This document shows positions 17,433 through 26,051 of a DNA stretch of 64,000 bases, piece after piece. The notes under the pieces were generated by a model, which was not told where the DNA came from, searched no databases, and was given only the letters and a program-made list of their open reading frames with translations. Source of the stretch: Nostoc sp. NIES-4103 (GTDB lineage: Bacteria; Cyanobacteriota; Cyanobacteriia; Cyanobacteriales; Nostocaceae). Position numbers and translations under genes: made by a program. The stretch's first letter is position 1. Each line of letters begins with the position of its first letter. Location: assembly GCF_002368335.1 (NCBI RefSeq), contig NZ_AP018288.1, forward strand, positions 6,140,831-6,204,830, read 5' to 3'.

Positions 17433-17678
17433 TTAGAAGATACCGAAAGCCTTACCAGAACCAAGTAATCCAAGACCGATAACATTTTGAGCTACGCTCA
17501 GTACGTTCACATTGTTATTGCTGAGGATGTCACCTGTGTTTAAATCTAAATCTACCAAGTCACCATCATAGAGATAACCGAGATAACCGTAAGTTCCTCC
17601 TACTAGGTTAGTGATTTCTTCATCATTCAACTCTGTCATAGCTGCAACGTTTTCTTGAGCAAAAGTGTTATGAGACAT
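17433..17678 (-). CDS. Double-glycine leader precursor peptide (putative bacteriocin)
   Basis: 81 residues from the ATG at 17678, preceded by GGCAGGA at proper spacing; a TTG seven codons upstream was rejected. The leader ends ELNDEEITNLVGG (Gly27-Gly28), the typical double-glycine cleavage signal recognised by C39 peptidases. The predicted core of 53 residues begins TYGYLGYLYDGD, is rich in Tyr, Asn, Leu and Gly, has no Cys and ends GLGLLGSGKAFGIF. It lies about 570 nt upstream of the HlyD gene and faces the same way, so it is the likely substrate of the fused exporter. The absence of Cys and of any modification enzyme nearby points to an unmodified peptide. Confidence 0.8.
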   Translation of the reverse strand: MSHNTFAQENVAAMTELNDEEITNLVGGTYGYLGYLYDGDLVDLDLNTGDILSNNNVNVLSVAQNVIGLGLLGSGKAFGIF

Positions 17679-18715
17679 AAACCAATCCTGCCTTCTCAAA
17701 AAAAAGTGTTTATACTAGTGATTTTTTCATTAACTAACCAAATTCCACAGATAAAGCTGTTTTACAGTATTACAATTCAACGAGTATTCATCAGCTTCTG
17801 AATACAAACATTTACTATGTAGTACTTACTCAAATGGGTACATCTGACGAAATTGATTGTGTATTTGAAATTCACTATGTTTATTACAATACTATTTTTT
17901 CAGAAAAAGTCAATTAAAGAATTAGTAAACTTCACTTAAAGCTCAATCGTTTTTAAAGTGAAAAAATGTTATTGAAAAGATAGGTAAAAGGAAGAAAAGG
18001 AGGTTTTTTTGGAAACTGCAAAAGTAAGAAAAGTGGGAAAAGTGGGAAAAGAAATTTTATATATATAAACTGTGAAGTATCTTGTAAATATACGGAGCTT
18101 GATGCGTAAACCAAATGGTCAATCCCAAAACAAAGTCATAAACAATAGGCTGATAGATATCATTAAAAAGTAGGTTTAGTACTTTTTTAAGTTAAATGCA
18201 CCAAAGTAAAATTACGAAAACAGCCATTGGTATTAACTTAATGTGAAAGTTTTGTAAAGATGTTGTAGATAGTCTACTTAATTAGCAATCAGTTTCTAAA
18301 GAACTCTACCCTGTTTTGGCTAACGTCAAAATTCCCCTTTCTGTTGAGGAAGAGGAAATTAAAAGTTGAGGTTAAATATCTTTTAGTTAAGCTTTTGCAC
18401 TTAAATACTTAGGTATGGATGCTATAACCCTACCCGTCCATTTCAGAAACATAGTGCTAACGCAGTTCGCTGGGTCAAGAAACCTTCTGTAGCGCTTTTT
18501 CACCGCCTCACAGACTAATACCGTTTCACTTTCATAATCATATAAATACGTTTGTAGGGCAGCACAGCTAGCTGTACTACCCTACAAAAAATCTATACAT
18601 ATCAGAATTTCCGTGAAATAATATAACAAAAAATTAAAGGTTTGAAACCTACGCAGGGGGATAAAGCGTCGTGTAGACGCGCTTTCCAACCGCCATTTCA
18701 CTTTTCAAACATCCT
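17679..18715. other. Intergenic region upstream of precursor gene
   Basis: About 1 kb with no convincing gene. It contains AT-rich promoter-like DNA, a short GTGGGAAAA tandem near 18026-18050, a possible gene scrap near 18312-18370, a strong palindrome (18551-18588) and a MITE-end remnant (18700-18717). Confidence 0.5.
18551..18588. terminator. Near-perfect 38-nt palindrome (19-bp stem)
   Basis: TTTGTAGGGCAGCACAGCT is followed directly by its complement, with only two wobble positions; AAAAAATC follows. It could work as a terminator or be a small palindromic repeat. Neighbouring genes at both sides are transcribed leftward, so it lies downstream of the oxidase gene. Confidence 0.55.
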
Positions 18716-18717
18716 CT
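18700..18717. repeat. Solo MITE-end remnant overlapping a stop codon
   Basis: ACTTTTCAAACATCCTCT is the complement of AGAGGATGTTTGAAAAGT, matching the ends of the IS5-type and MITE elements at 42227-43304. The oxidase stop codon TAG lies at its boundary. No partner end seen. Confidence 0.5.
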
Positions 18718-19729
18718 AAGAATTTTTAGATTTATTGTTAGCGACTACTTCAAATTGACCCATGCACCCGTTCTCAGCGATCGCATCTTGATGGGGATGA
18801 AACATATACTTACCTGGATAGCGGAAGGCAAATTCCAAAATGTGCCTTTCTGCTATACCCATGGTAATTACATCAGTTTTCTCACTGGGTGTCAGAGTCA
18901 TACCTGTGCGATACACATCAAAGAAGTTGGCATGGAGATGAAACGTTACTGCCGTATCGTATTCGATGATGTTAAGCACATACAGCCGAATTAACTGATT
19001 CTGGTAAATCTGGATTGGGTGATGCATGTAGTGATGAGGCAAACCGTTGAAGGCGTAATATTCATTATGACTATCGTCATTCACATCATATCCAGCCATC
19101 ACTAGCACTATCTCATCAGCCGCAGGTCGCGGCGTGGGTGGATCGATGATGAACATCCCATACAGTCCCTTAGCAATATGACGGGTGACTGGTTCAATAT
19201 GGCAGTGGTATAGATGAACTCCATAAGGTTCAGCATCAAATTCATAAATTGTCGCTTTACCATTGCCAACTGGGCGCACACCATCCATTTCTGCGGGATG
19301 GACACCATGAAAATGCAAAGAGTGGGAATGTCCAGCTTGGTTAAGAAAGAGTACTCGAACGCGATCGCCCTGTTTTGCCCGTAGCGTTGGCCCTGGGATA
19401 CGCCCGTTTAAATCCCAAATGTTGTAGGAAACAGCACTATTTAGCTGAATCACCGATGTACCAGCAGTTAACTGAAATTCTCGGATGGTGCGTCCATTTT
19501 CTTTCTTCACTGTTCCATAATCAAAATTCCGTAGCACCTGCATGGGATTCGCAGCACCTTCAGGTGCTTCCATCTCCATAGGTGGTATTCTGACTGTTGA
19601 CTTACTTTGTACATTTAGAGTTTGCCAAAGCGCCGCCGCCCCAGTCACGCCGACACCTGCTAAACCCAATCTCAGCATTTGACGGCGGTTCCAAAGTTTT
19701 TCTTGCCCCAAAATCCAGTGCTTTGGCAT
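18716..19729 (-). CDS. Two-domain multicopper oxidase
   Basis: 337 residues. The N-terminus has a twin-Arg-like signal (NRRQMLRLG then a hydrophobic stretch to about 40), consistent with export to periplasm or lumen. Copper motifs are HSLHFHGVH (about 133-141), YHCHIEPVTRHI (about 173-184) in cupredoxin domain 1, and FHLHANFF plus MFHPHQDAIAENGCMGQF in domain 2. That two-domain size resembles small laccases or copper nitrite reductases; it could act on organic or metal substrates (Mn, Fe, Cu). The stop codon is formed by a MITE-end remnant. It stands alone; the substrate cannot be read from sequence. Confidence 0.85.
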   Translation of the reverse strand: MPKHWILGQEKLWNRRQMLRLGLAGVGVTGAAALWQTLNVQSKSTVRIPPMEMEAPEGAANPMQVLRNFDYGTVKKENGRTIREFQLTAGTSVIQLNSAVSYNIWDLNGRIPGPTLRAKQGDRVRVLFLNQAGHSHSLHFHGVHPAEMDGVRPVGNGKATIYEFDAEPYGVHLYHCHIEPVTRHIAKGLYGMFIIDPPTPRPAADEIVLVMAGYDVNDDSHNEYYAFNGLPHHYMHHPIQIYQNQLIRLYVLNIIEYDTAVTFHLHANFFDVYRTGMTLTPSEKTDVITMGIAERHILEFAFRYPGKYMFHPHQDAIAENGCMGQFEVVANNKSKNS

Positions 19730-20524
19730 CGCATTATCAAAGTTTTACAGTTCAAAAAATTGCAATAAATTCCCAATTACTTCGCATACTATCTCAATCA
19801 ATAATTATTGTCAATAAACTTGTTGGTTTACGTTGAACTATTTTCCAAAACAAGGTAGAAGATAAAAGTTGTAATCTAGAAGTTTACTGAACGAAAAAGC
19901 CTAGGAGAAAGAAAACTAGAGTATGCCTTCTTCCATTACCATGCCTCCTTTACTCAGGCCCTTGCTTGACACAGCATTACCTTGATCAAAAAATTTTGCA
20001 ACAAATTTCATCAGATATGCTATTGAAATTCGCAAGAGCCTTTACCAAGACCTTTTAGGGAAGGAACAAGGATAGGTAACAGAGCTAACTTCTTCCCATG
20101 CCCCATGCCCCATGCCCTTGTGGATGGAGTTTTTGAGCATTCTGTTCAGGATTCAAAATGCTATCAGTCAAAACTGTGTGTCATTCTTTTGTTATTTATA
20201 TGGACTTGATGTGTAGATTTCTGCATTTGGATAAATTGAAGGTCAACTGATAGTAAGGTGTATATGGCTATGCCTTTATGTTGATTGCAAGAGAAATGCT
20301 TAAAAAAATAATTATGCTAACACTAATAGTCGAAACCGCCTATATTGAAGCATTTCATTCGCTATAAAATTTTTTTATTCTATAATTTTTAGCAAAACCG
20401 AACTATCCAATACATTTTATACACCGTTGTCAAATCCAAAGTTTATCGGATATCTTTTTTGCAATCAAGTGCGATAATGCCCTTTGATTCACTAATTACC
20501 CAAATGAATTATGGGAGGTCATCA
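19730..20524. other. Intergenic region upstream of cbtB-like gene
   Basis: 795 nt between divergent genes. It includes a CATGCCC tandem (about 20097-20116). The upstream half presumably carries the oxidase promoter. I looked for a cobalamin riboswitch before the cbtB-like gene and did not recognise one. Confidence 0.45.
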
Positions 20525-20716
20525 ATGGCTAATTTTTCTAATAGTGCAGCATTGCAGAAGAGTGCAAGTATTACTCTGTCCAAGCCTGTGCAGGTAACGC
20601 TTTATATGTTGCTATCTTCATTAGTTATCTGGACTGCCTTGTTCTCTACCTATCCAGCAGCTCATAACACAGCACACTCGCTGCGTCACCACACTTTAGG
20701 CGTTGCCTGTCACTAA
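20525..20716 (+). CDS. cbtB: CbtB-like cobalt/nickel transport subunit
   Basis: 63 residues from the ATG at 20525, which has a GGGAGGT ribosome site; a longer frame from 20459 is unlikely. A single membrane helix (about 25-45) precedes the C-terminal signature YPAAHNTAHSLRHHTLGVACH, i.e. the His-rich end that defines the CbtB family of proposed cobalt transporter subunits. The usual CbtA partner is not adjacent; a Co/Ni ECF importer lies 3 kb downstream. It probably coordinates Co2+ or Ni2+ at the membrane surface. Confidence 0.8.
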   Translation: MANFSNSAALQKSASITLSKPVQVTLYMLLSSLVIWTALFSTYPAAHNTAHSLRHHTLGVACH

Positions 20717-20787
20717 ATAATTATTTCAAGATTTGTTAGTGCGTTGTGCTGTGTTCAGACATGTGACAAAGTTATGAAGCTAATATA

Positions 20788-20802
20788 GCGCGGACTCCGC
20801 GC
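20788..20802 (+). terminator. Terminator after cbtB-like gene
   Basis: GCGCGG-ACT-CCGCGC hairpin followed by CAACATTTTT, 72 nt after the stop codon. Confidence 0.6.
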
Positions 20803-20812
20803 CAACATTTTT

Positions 20813-20882
20813 GCTTGAAAAGAATTTTAAGTAATGTAGAGATGGGAAAAACATCTTTATATTACTTAATTCTATTTCAAGC
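20813..20882. repeat. Long imperfect hairpin (about 30-bp stem)
   Basis: GCTTGAAAAGAATTTTAAGT with its continuation to 20844 pairs with 20852-20882, with two wobbles and small bulges; loop GGAAAAA. It may be an RNA structure or a small palindromic element. Confidence 0.6.
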
Positions 20883-20977
20883 CATGTCTGATTTATAACT
20901 AATTATTGATGCGTCATTTATTTCCTATCAAGTAAAGAAAAGCTAAGACTGTCAAGTTATCATACTGTTTCCTTAAC

Positions 20978-21166
20978 AGGACTTACGCAACTGGCACAAA
21001 TATTTTCTGCGATAGAAGTCAATAGTCAACAGTCAAAGGTCAAAAAACCTTGATTTTTGGACTATTGACTCTTGAACGCCAGTTCGTTCAAGTCGGGAAA
21101 CCCGCCCACACGACTGGCTCCTTTTGACAACCCAAACCAAAAAAATATGACACTTGCGTAAGTCCT
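20978..21166. mobile_element. MITE-like element, AGGACTTACGCA family, 189 bp copy
   Basis: Ends AGGACTTACGCAACTGGCAC and GACACTTGCGTAAGTCCT are inverted repeats. The copy at 59235-59423 has the same length and is nearly identical in the opposite orientation. The interior includes a 44-nt palindromic module (21078-21121) bounded by GCCAGTTCG and CGACTGGCTCC, also seen alone at 39353-39396. No coding capacity. Confidence 0.85.
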
Positions 21167-21330
21167 ACTTAATAAAGCTGCTCTAAATCGTGTGAATCTT
21201 CCATTTTTTAACGCTTTTTGTGATTAGTTGTTAATTTGTTGTGAAAGTCTAAGATAATTAGCCGCATCTTCATACAGAATTAGTCTAAGTTGCAAAAGTT
21301 ACTGAGTTGCCCCGCTTACATTTAGGTTTC

Positions 21331-22497
21331 ATGAAAAAGTATCAACTGTTTGGAGTTATTAGTGCTATTTGCATAGCGTTGTCAATTCTTTATTCTTTGG
21401 TAGGAGTTTCTCAAACTCCCGCACCCAAAGTACAACTCTCCACCAACCCACCTTTAGAACGTATTCTTCCCTTTGAAGCAGCAGCAGAAAAACCAGAATC
21501 CCCTGTTACCCTGACACTACAGGCTGTTGATGCTTTTAATAAACCGTTAAAAGATGCTTTAATTCGCTTAACAATTCTGACACCGCCATCTAATCCTTGG
21601 TTGAGTACGGATTTTCCCATTGTTGAGGGAACAAAATTACTGCAAATGGATGCGATCGCACCTGATGGTAAGCTAGAATTTCAGCAAATATTACCCATTC
21701 GCGGTAATTACCAACTACAGGTAAATGTATCGCCTTTGGTAGCCAATACTTTTGCTCCTTATGAACAAACCTTGAATCTGAAAGTCCGAGAAAATCCAGT
21801 TAAATATAAGTATTTTGCTGTCATTGCAGCTATTTTACTATCAGTTGGATTGTTAGGTGGTTGGATTATCGGCGGACAAGAAGAACTCCAACAAGGTGAA
21901 ATTGCACCGCAGTCTGTGCGCTTATTGTTAAGTACATTGACAGCAGTAGCGATAATCACACTATTGTTTATCAATATTAGTGCAGAAGTTGCAGAGGCTC
22001 ATGGTAGCGGACACTCAAAAAATACTGAAGTGATTGCACCATCAGTGCAAAAATCTCAAGATTTAGAAGTCCGCATTGAGGGAGATAAAAATGCAACTGT
22101 GGGAAAACTGGCGAATTTAGCGGTACAGGTGAAGGATGCTGCAACAGGAAAACCTATTAACGATGTAGTGTTGCTTATTAAAGCGATCGCTTTAGAAGAT
22201 AATTTAACAGTTTTTACTTATAAAGGAGTTCCTGACCAAGAAGGTAAGCTAACATGGTTGGAACAATTTTTTGATGGTTCCCCTCACAAAGTTGAAATAG
22301 AAGCAACTCCCAAACCTGGGTCTAGCCGTCAATTTTCACCTGTGAAAGTAGCGCAGTCTGTTGAAGTAGAAGGAATTGCACCGCCGATTTATATCCGATT
22401 GATTGGTTTATTCTACTTTACAGCCATTGTTGGTATTGGTATGGCTATTGGATTGCTAATACAGCAACGACGTACACCAATTTCAAGAGCAAATTAG
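21331..22497 (+). CDS. Membrane protein with two Ig-like/carboxypeptidase-regulatory-like domains
   Basis: 388 residues from the ATG at 21331; a GTG/TTG frame starting at 21307 is less likely. An N-terminal membrane anchor (about 5-25), an Ig-like beta domain (about 55-145), two membrane helices (about 155-178 and 193-215), a His-containing loop AEAHGSGHSKN, a second beta domain (about 235-340) and a final membrane helix (about 360-380). I do not recognise a named family. It lies between the CbtB-like gene and the Co/Ni importer, and beta-domain periplasmic accessory proteins accompany some Ni importers, so a metal role is possible but unproven. Confidence 0.6.
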   Translation: MKKYQLFGVISAICIALSILYSLVGVSQTPAPKVQLSTNPPLERILPFEAAAEKPESPVTLTLQAVDAFNKPLKDALIRLTILTPPSNPWLSTDFPIVEGTKLLQMDAIAPDGKLEFQQILPIRGNYQLQVNVSPLVANTFAPYEQTLNLKVRENPVKYKYFAVIAAILLSVGLLGGWIIGGQEELQQGEIAPQSVRLLLSTLTAVAIITLLFINISAEVAEAHGSGHSKNTEVIAPSVQKSQDLEVRIEGDKNATVGKLANLAVQVKDAATGKPINDVVLLIKAIALEDNLTVFTYKGVPDQEGKLTWLEQFFDGSPHKVEIEATPKPGSSRQFSPVKVAQSVEVEGIAPPIYIRLIGLFYFTAIVGIGMAIGLLIQQRRTPISRAN

Positions 22498-22573
22498 CAA
22501 AATTAGTTTTTATGATATTGAGCAGTAATTGACAATTTTTAGGCTGGCGAGAAAAACAATAATATCTTGATCA

Positions 22574-22604
22574 GGGTAAAGGTAAAAATAAAAAACCTTT
22601 ACCC
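22574..22604. terminator. Bidirectional terminator between convergent genes
   Basis: GGGTAAAGGT (22574-22583) pairs perfectly with ACCTTTACCC (22595-22604), A-rich loop, then TTTACTTTT on the plus strand. Confidence 0.75.
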
Positions 22605-22622
22605 TTTACTTTTACATGAATA

Positions 22623-23288
22623 TTACCATTTAAATAATATTGGCAGTGTCGGATGAAAATTTTGTAATTTACCTTCTTTGCCCCTATCAAACTCAATCTC
22701 TAAATGATAAAAATCACCATGTAAAAATTTTATTATTCCCAGTTCGCTTAATTTTGTAACTTCCCAAGAAAAGCTATTATCTCCAGGTAAGATGACTCGC
22801 AACGCTGTAACCTCCTGGAATCCTGCTTGATGGGTTAATGGGCGTTGTTTTTCTAACGGGTAATTTGCAGGTTTCTGGCTGGATGGTGAAATAAAAATCA
22901 GAGGTTCAGACAAATTTTCACTGTTGGCTAGTATTGGAATAAAGGCATTTGATGGTAGATAAGGCGCATAGTAATTCCAGGTAGAAAACGGGATTTCTAA
23001 TAAATTAGGTGTGACTCTTCGCAATGCAATGCCGAAAGGGCAAACTTTTGTCTTTTGCCAACGACAACGCTCCCACAAACCTGTAGAACTAACAACAGGA
23101 GATTGAATTTCATTGCTGTCATGAAGCCAAAGTAACTCTAGATAAGCATTGTGAAAGAAAAAGCAAACGTTGGCAGTACCTTGACCTTGATGAATGCGAC
23201 GGTTACCTTCTGTCAGACCAAAATCTTTGAGTAAATCAGCTTCTGGCGCTTCTGGTTCAACACAAACAAAAATATGATCTATTTCCAT
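22623..23288 (-). CDS. Glyoxalase-like (VOC superfamily) protein
   Basis: 221 residues. It begins MEIDHIFVCVE, followed by LKDFGLTEGNRRIHQGQGTA and CFFFHNAYLELLWLHD, the first half of a glyoxalase_3-type VOC module with H5 and E in YLELLW as candidate metal ligands. The second module is less obvious. VOC enzymes bind a divalent metal and act on varied small molecules; the substrate is unknown. Convergent with the Ig-like membrane gene; the upstream 353 nt separate it from the cbiM gene. Confidence 0.75.
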   Translation of the reverse strand: MEIDHIFVCVEPEAPEADLLKDFGLTEGNRRIHQGQGTANVCFFFHNAYLELLWLHDSNEIQSPVVSSTGLWERCRWQKTKVCPFGIALRRVTPNLLEIPFSTWNYYAPYLPSNAFIPILANSENLSEPLIFISPSSQKPANYPLEKQRPLTHQAGFQEVTALRVILPGDNSFSWEVTKLSELGIIKFLHGDFYHLEIEFDRGKEGKLQNFHPTLPILFKW

Positions 23289-23641
23289 TTACATCTAATT
23301 AAATGTTATAAGAAAAAGTTTAATGATAATATCTACATCTTTATTCATCAAACAATAATTATTAAAATTTACTTATAGAATAAAAATTTACAAATATATA
23401 TTACTTAGGGAATATTAGATTTTTCAGTGAACAATAAAAATGTAATTTATCATAAATTTACAATTTAGAAAAAAAGTATAATATTTAACGCAGATTTTAT
23501 TGTAAATCTTACCTTGGGTACACTGTAAAATCCCCCAATAGGGCATTGAAAAAAGCAGAAAATTTATGTTTTGTATTAATTTAATGTCGTAGTTAAAATA
23601 TTGAAATTGTGTGAATCAACACATTCGATACAGGGGACATA
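23289..23641. other. AT-rich divergent promoter region
   Basis: 353 nt between the divergent VOC and cbiM genes. Strongly AT-rich; no ORF, riboswitch or clear operator was recognised. Confidence 0.5.
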
Positions 23642-24565
23642 ATGCATATTCCTGATGGATTTGTTTCTCCACCAGTGGCAGCAGCTACCGGTTTGGTGAG
23701 TGTGGCAGCACTGTTTATTGCCACCGGGCGATCGCAAGCAGCTTTTGGTATCCGTCGCGCCCCTATTTTGGGCTTAACCACTGCTTTTATTTTTGCTGCC
23801 CAAATGATCAATTTTCCTGTGGCAGGAGGCACCAGCGGTCACTTGTTAGGAGGAACCTTAGCGGCTGTGGTCTTGGATAGTCCTTGGGCAGGGACGTTAT
23901 CTATCGCCACAGTTTTAATCATCCAAGCTGTGCTATTTGCCGATGGTGGCATCACAGCCTTGGGTGCCAATATTTTGAATATGGCAGTTATTGGTGTTTG
24001 GGTAGGCTGGGTATTAACCCAAACCTTGCAACGGCTATTCGGCGGTTCAAAACGGCGCTTACCCTTAGCTGCGGGCATTGCCAGTGCTGTTAGTGTAGTG
24101 GTAGCGGCTATTGCTTGTGCCATTGAATTAGCCCTTTCTGGAACAGCATCCTTAGCCATAGTTTTGCCAGCAATGGCAGGTGTCCATATTCTCATCGGCA
24201 TTGGTGAAGGCTTGATTACTGGAGGTGTGCTGACTTACCTAGCCACAGCACGACCAGATTTATTACCAGGGGAACAGCAGCAATTCAAAGGGTGGTTGGT
24301 GCCTGTAGTCAGCATTTTCTTGATTGCAGGTGTGCTGTCACTGTTTGCCTCAGCATGGCCCGATGGCTTGGAAAAAGTTGCCGAAAACTTAGGTTTCATC
24401 AACTTAGGTGAGAAAGTGCGGGTAACTGTACCAACACCGTTAGCTGACTATGGCATTGAGGGTTTAGGGCAAATTGGCACAAGTATTGCTGGGCTAATAG
24501 GCGCAGCAGTTTGCTTTGCTGTTGCCTTTGGAATTGCCAAGGTGGTGAAACCGAACAATGCTTAA
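23642..24565 (+). CDS. cbiM: CbiM-type ECF metal-binding permease with fused PDGLE domain
   Basis: 307 residues. The N-terminus MHIPDGFVSPP carries the metal-binding Met-His that defines CbiM/NikM, followed by the conserved FVAGGTSGHLLGG-like loop (here PVAGGTSGHLLGG) and about seven membrane helices. The C-terminal third contains FASAWPDGLEKVAENLGF, the PDGLE signature of NikN/CbiN-type partners, so M and N components are fused. The protein captures Ni2+ or Co2+ for import. It overlaps cbiQ by 8 nt and heads a cbiM-Q-O operon. Metal specificity cannot be decided; the M-N fusion favours a Ni-type system. Confidence 0.9.
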   Translation: MHIPDGFVSPPVAAATGLVSVAALFIATGRSQAAFGIRRAPILGLTTAFIFAAQMINFPVAGGTSGHLLGGTLAAVVLDSPWAGTLSIATVLIIQAVLFADGGITALGANILNMAVIGVWVGWVLTQTLQRLFGGSKRRLPLAAGIASAVSVVVAAIACAIELALSGTASLAIVLPAMAGVHILIGIGEGLITGGVLTYLATARPDLLPGEQQQFKGWLVPVVSIFLIAGVLSLFASAWPDGLEKVAENLGFINLGEKVRVTVPTPLADYGIEGLGQIGTSIAGLIGAAVCFAVAFGIAKVVKPNNA

Positions 24566-25211
24566 AATTGCTTTGCCATTACGTTTACAGCTATCCCTAG
24601 TGATTGTAGTAGGAGCAGCCTTATTAAAGCATCATGCTTGGTCTTGCCTAGCTGTTTATGGTGCGATCGCGCTCATCTGGGCATGGTTATTACGTGTCCC
24701 TATTCCCCACTTAGGAGGATTATTAGGTACCGAATTGATTTTTCTCTCATTACTGGCATTACCTTTGGGATGGGAACGAGCTAGTTTTTTGCTGGTGCGT
24801 TCCCTGATATGTCTAATCGTGATGAATAGTTTTTTGTTAACATTAACTCCCCACAGTTTCGGCATCGCCCTCAAAAGTTTACCTGTACCAGGAGCTTTAA
24901 AAGAAAATTTACTTTTGGCTGGGCAATACCTAGAAATTTTACTGACAGAAGTCACACGTATGCAGCGTAGCGCTCAATTACGAGGTTTAAATGGTGCAGC
25001 TGGATGGCTGCGTTATGCTAGTGCTGCCATGATTGGTACTTTGTATCTCCGCAGTCTAGACAGGGCGGAAAGAGTTTACGCAGCAATGATCACTCGTGGT
25101 TATAACGGTCACTTACCGATAGATTCGCCATTGCGACCAAAAGAGCGTTTTGCAGTGCTAGCAGCTTGTGCGATCGCTGCTGGTTTGACTATAACTTCAT
25201 ACAGAATTTAG
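24558..25211 (+). CDS. cbiQ: CbiQ-type ECF transmembrane (T) component
   Basis: 217 residues, about five membrane helices. The cytoplasmic coupling segments are visible as RMQRSAQLRGLNG (about 136-148) and ERVYAAMITRGYNG (about 174-187), each with the Ala-Arg-Gly pattern that contacts the ATPase. Overlap with cbiM (8 nt) and a 5-nt gap to the likely TTG start of cbiO indicate one operon. Couples ATP hydrolysis by CbiO to metal uptake through CbiM. Confidence 0.88.
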   Translation: MLKIALPLRLQLSLVIVVGAALLKHHAWSCLAVYGAIALIWAWLLRVPIPHLGGLLGTELIFLSLLALPLGWERASFLLVRSLICLIVMNSFLLTLTPHSFGIALKSLPVPGALKENLLLAGQYLEILLTEVTRMQRSAQLRGLNGAAGWLRYASAAMIGTLYLRSLDRAERVYAAMITRGYNGHLPIDSPLRPKERFAVLAACAIAAGLTITSYRI

Positions 25212-25216
25212 CACAG

Positions 25217-25990
25217 TTGGAAATTTTGAAATCTTTGACTTTTAACCCCCAACCTCCAACCCGTAACCCCCACGCTGCTGTAGTGGAGGTACAAAACTTG
25301 GTGTATGCCTATTCCCAGCAAGAACCAGTATTACAGGATATTTCTTTTACATTGCAAGCAGGCGATCGCGTGGCGTTGATGGGGCCGACTGGTTCCGGTA
25401 AAAGCACCTTATTGGAAAATTTGATCGGTTTAAAACAACCGCTTTCGGGAAAAATTTGGATTAATGGTATCCCACTAGAACCAAAAACTTTGCCCCAAGT
25501 ACGTCGTTGTATCGGCTTTAGCTTTCAAGATGCCAACGACCAACTATTTATGCCCACCATCTTGGAAGATGTCACCTTTGGGCCGCGTAATTATGGTGTA
25601 CCACCAGCAATAGCCATTGATCAAGCACGCCAGTTATTAGCTGATTTTGGTTTAGAAGCTTACGCCAATCGTTCCGCCCATGAGCTTTCTGGTGGACAAA
25701 GACGCCTTGCTGCTCTAGCAGCTATTTTGGCTCTGGAACCTGCAATACTTATTTTAGATGAGCCGACTAATGGGCTTGATCCTGCATGGCGGCGTCACTT
25801 GGCGCAAGTGCTGTTAAAGCTACCAGTGCAAGTCATGTTAATTGCCTCCCATGAATTACAGTGGTTGGGGAAAGTAACTAAACGTGCTTTGGTACTGTCT
25901 GGTGGTCGTATTCAAATAGATAGCGATATTCAGCCACTATTACAAGATGGAGAAAGCTTAGACCAGTTAGGTTTACCAGTAGATTGGTAA
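25217..25990 (+). CDS. cbiO: CbiO-type ECF ATPase
   Basis: About 257 residues. Walker A GPTGSGKST, Q-loop FSFQDANDQLF, signature ELSGGQRRLAALAAILAL, Walker B ILILDEPTNGLDP and H-loop ASHELQWLG are all intact. The open frame begins inside cbiQ. The exact start is uncertain: I chose TTG at 25217, just after the cbiQ stop, while a GTG at 25283 directly before EVQNLVYAYS is also possible. Third gene of the Co/Ni importer operon. Confidence 0.88.
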   Translation: MEILKSLTFNPQPPTRNPHAAVVEVQNLVYAYSQQEPVLQDISFTLQAGDRVALMGPTGSGKSTLLENLIGLKQPLSGKIWINGIPLEPKTLPQVRRCIGFSFQDANDQLFMPTILEDVTFGPRNYGVPPAIAIDQARQLLADFGLEAYANRSAHELSGGQRRLAALAAILALEPAILILDEPTNGLDPAWRRHLAQVLLKLPVQVMLIASHELQWLGKVTKRALVLSGGRIQIDSDIQPLLQDGESLDQLGLPVDW

Positions 25991-26051
25991 GTGAAAACCG
26001 CCTGTATCAAGCCTTGTTATGTGCGTGTTAATTACGAATTACAGGAAGTTT

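Larger units (their letters stand above)
20717..21330. other. Intergenic region with hairpins and a MITE
   Basis: Contains the terminator (20788-20802), a long imperfect hairpin (20813-20882) and a MITE-like element (20978-21166). No gene found. Confidence 0.6.

Noticed and set aside
20200..20524. Cobalamin riboswitch before the cbtB-like gene
   Set aside because: No B12-box or conserved core sequence recognised.
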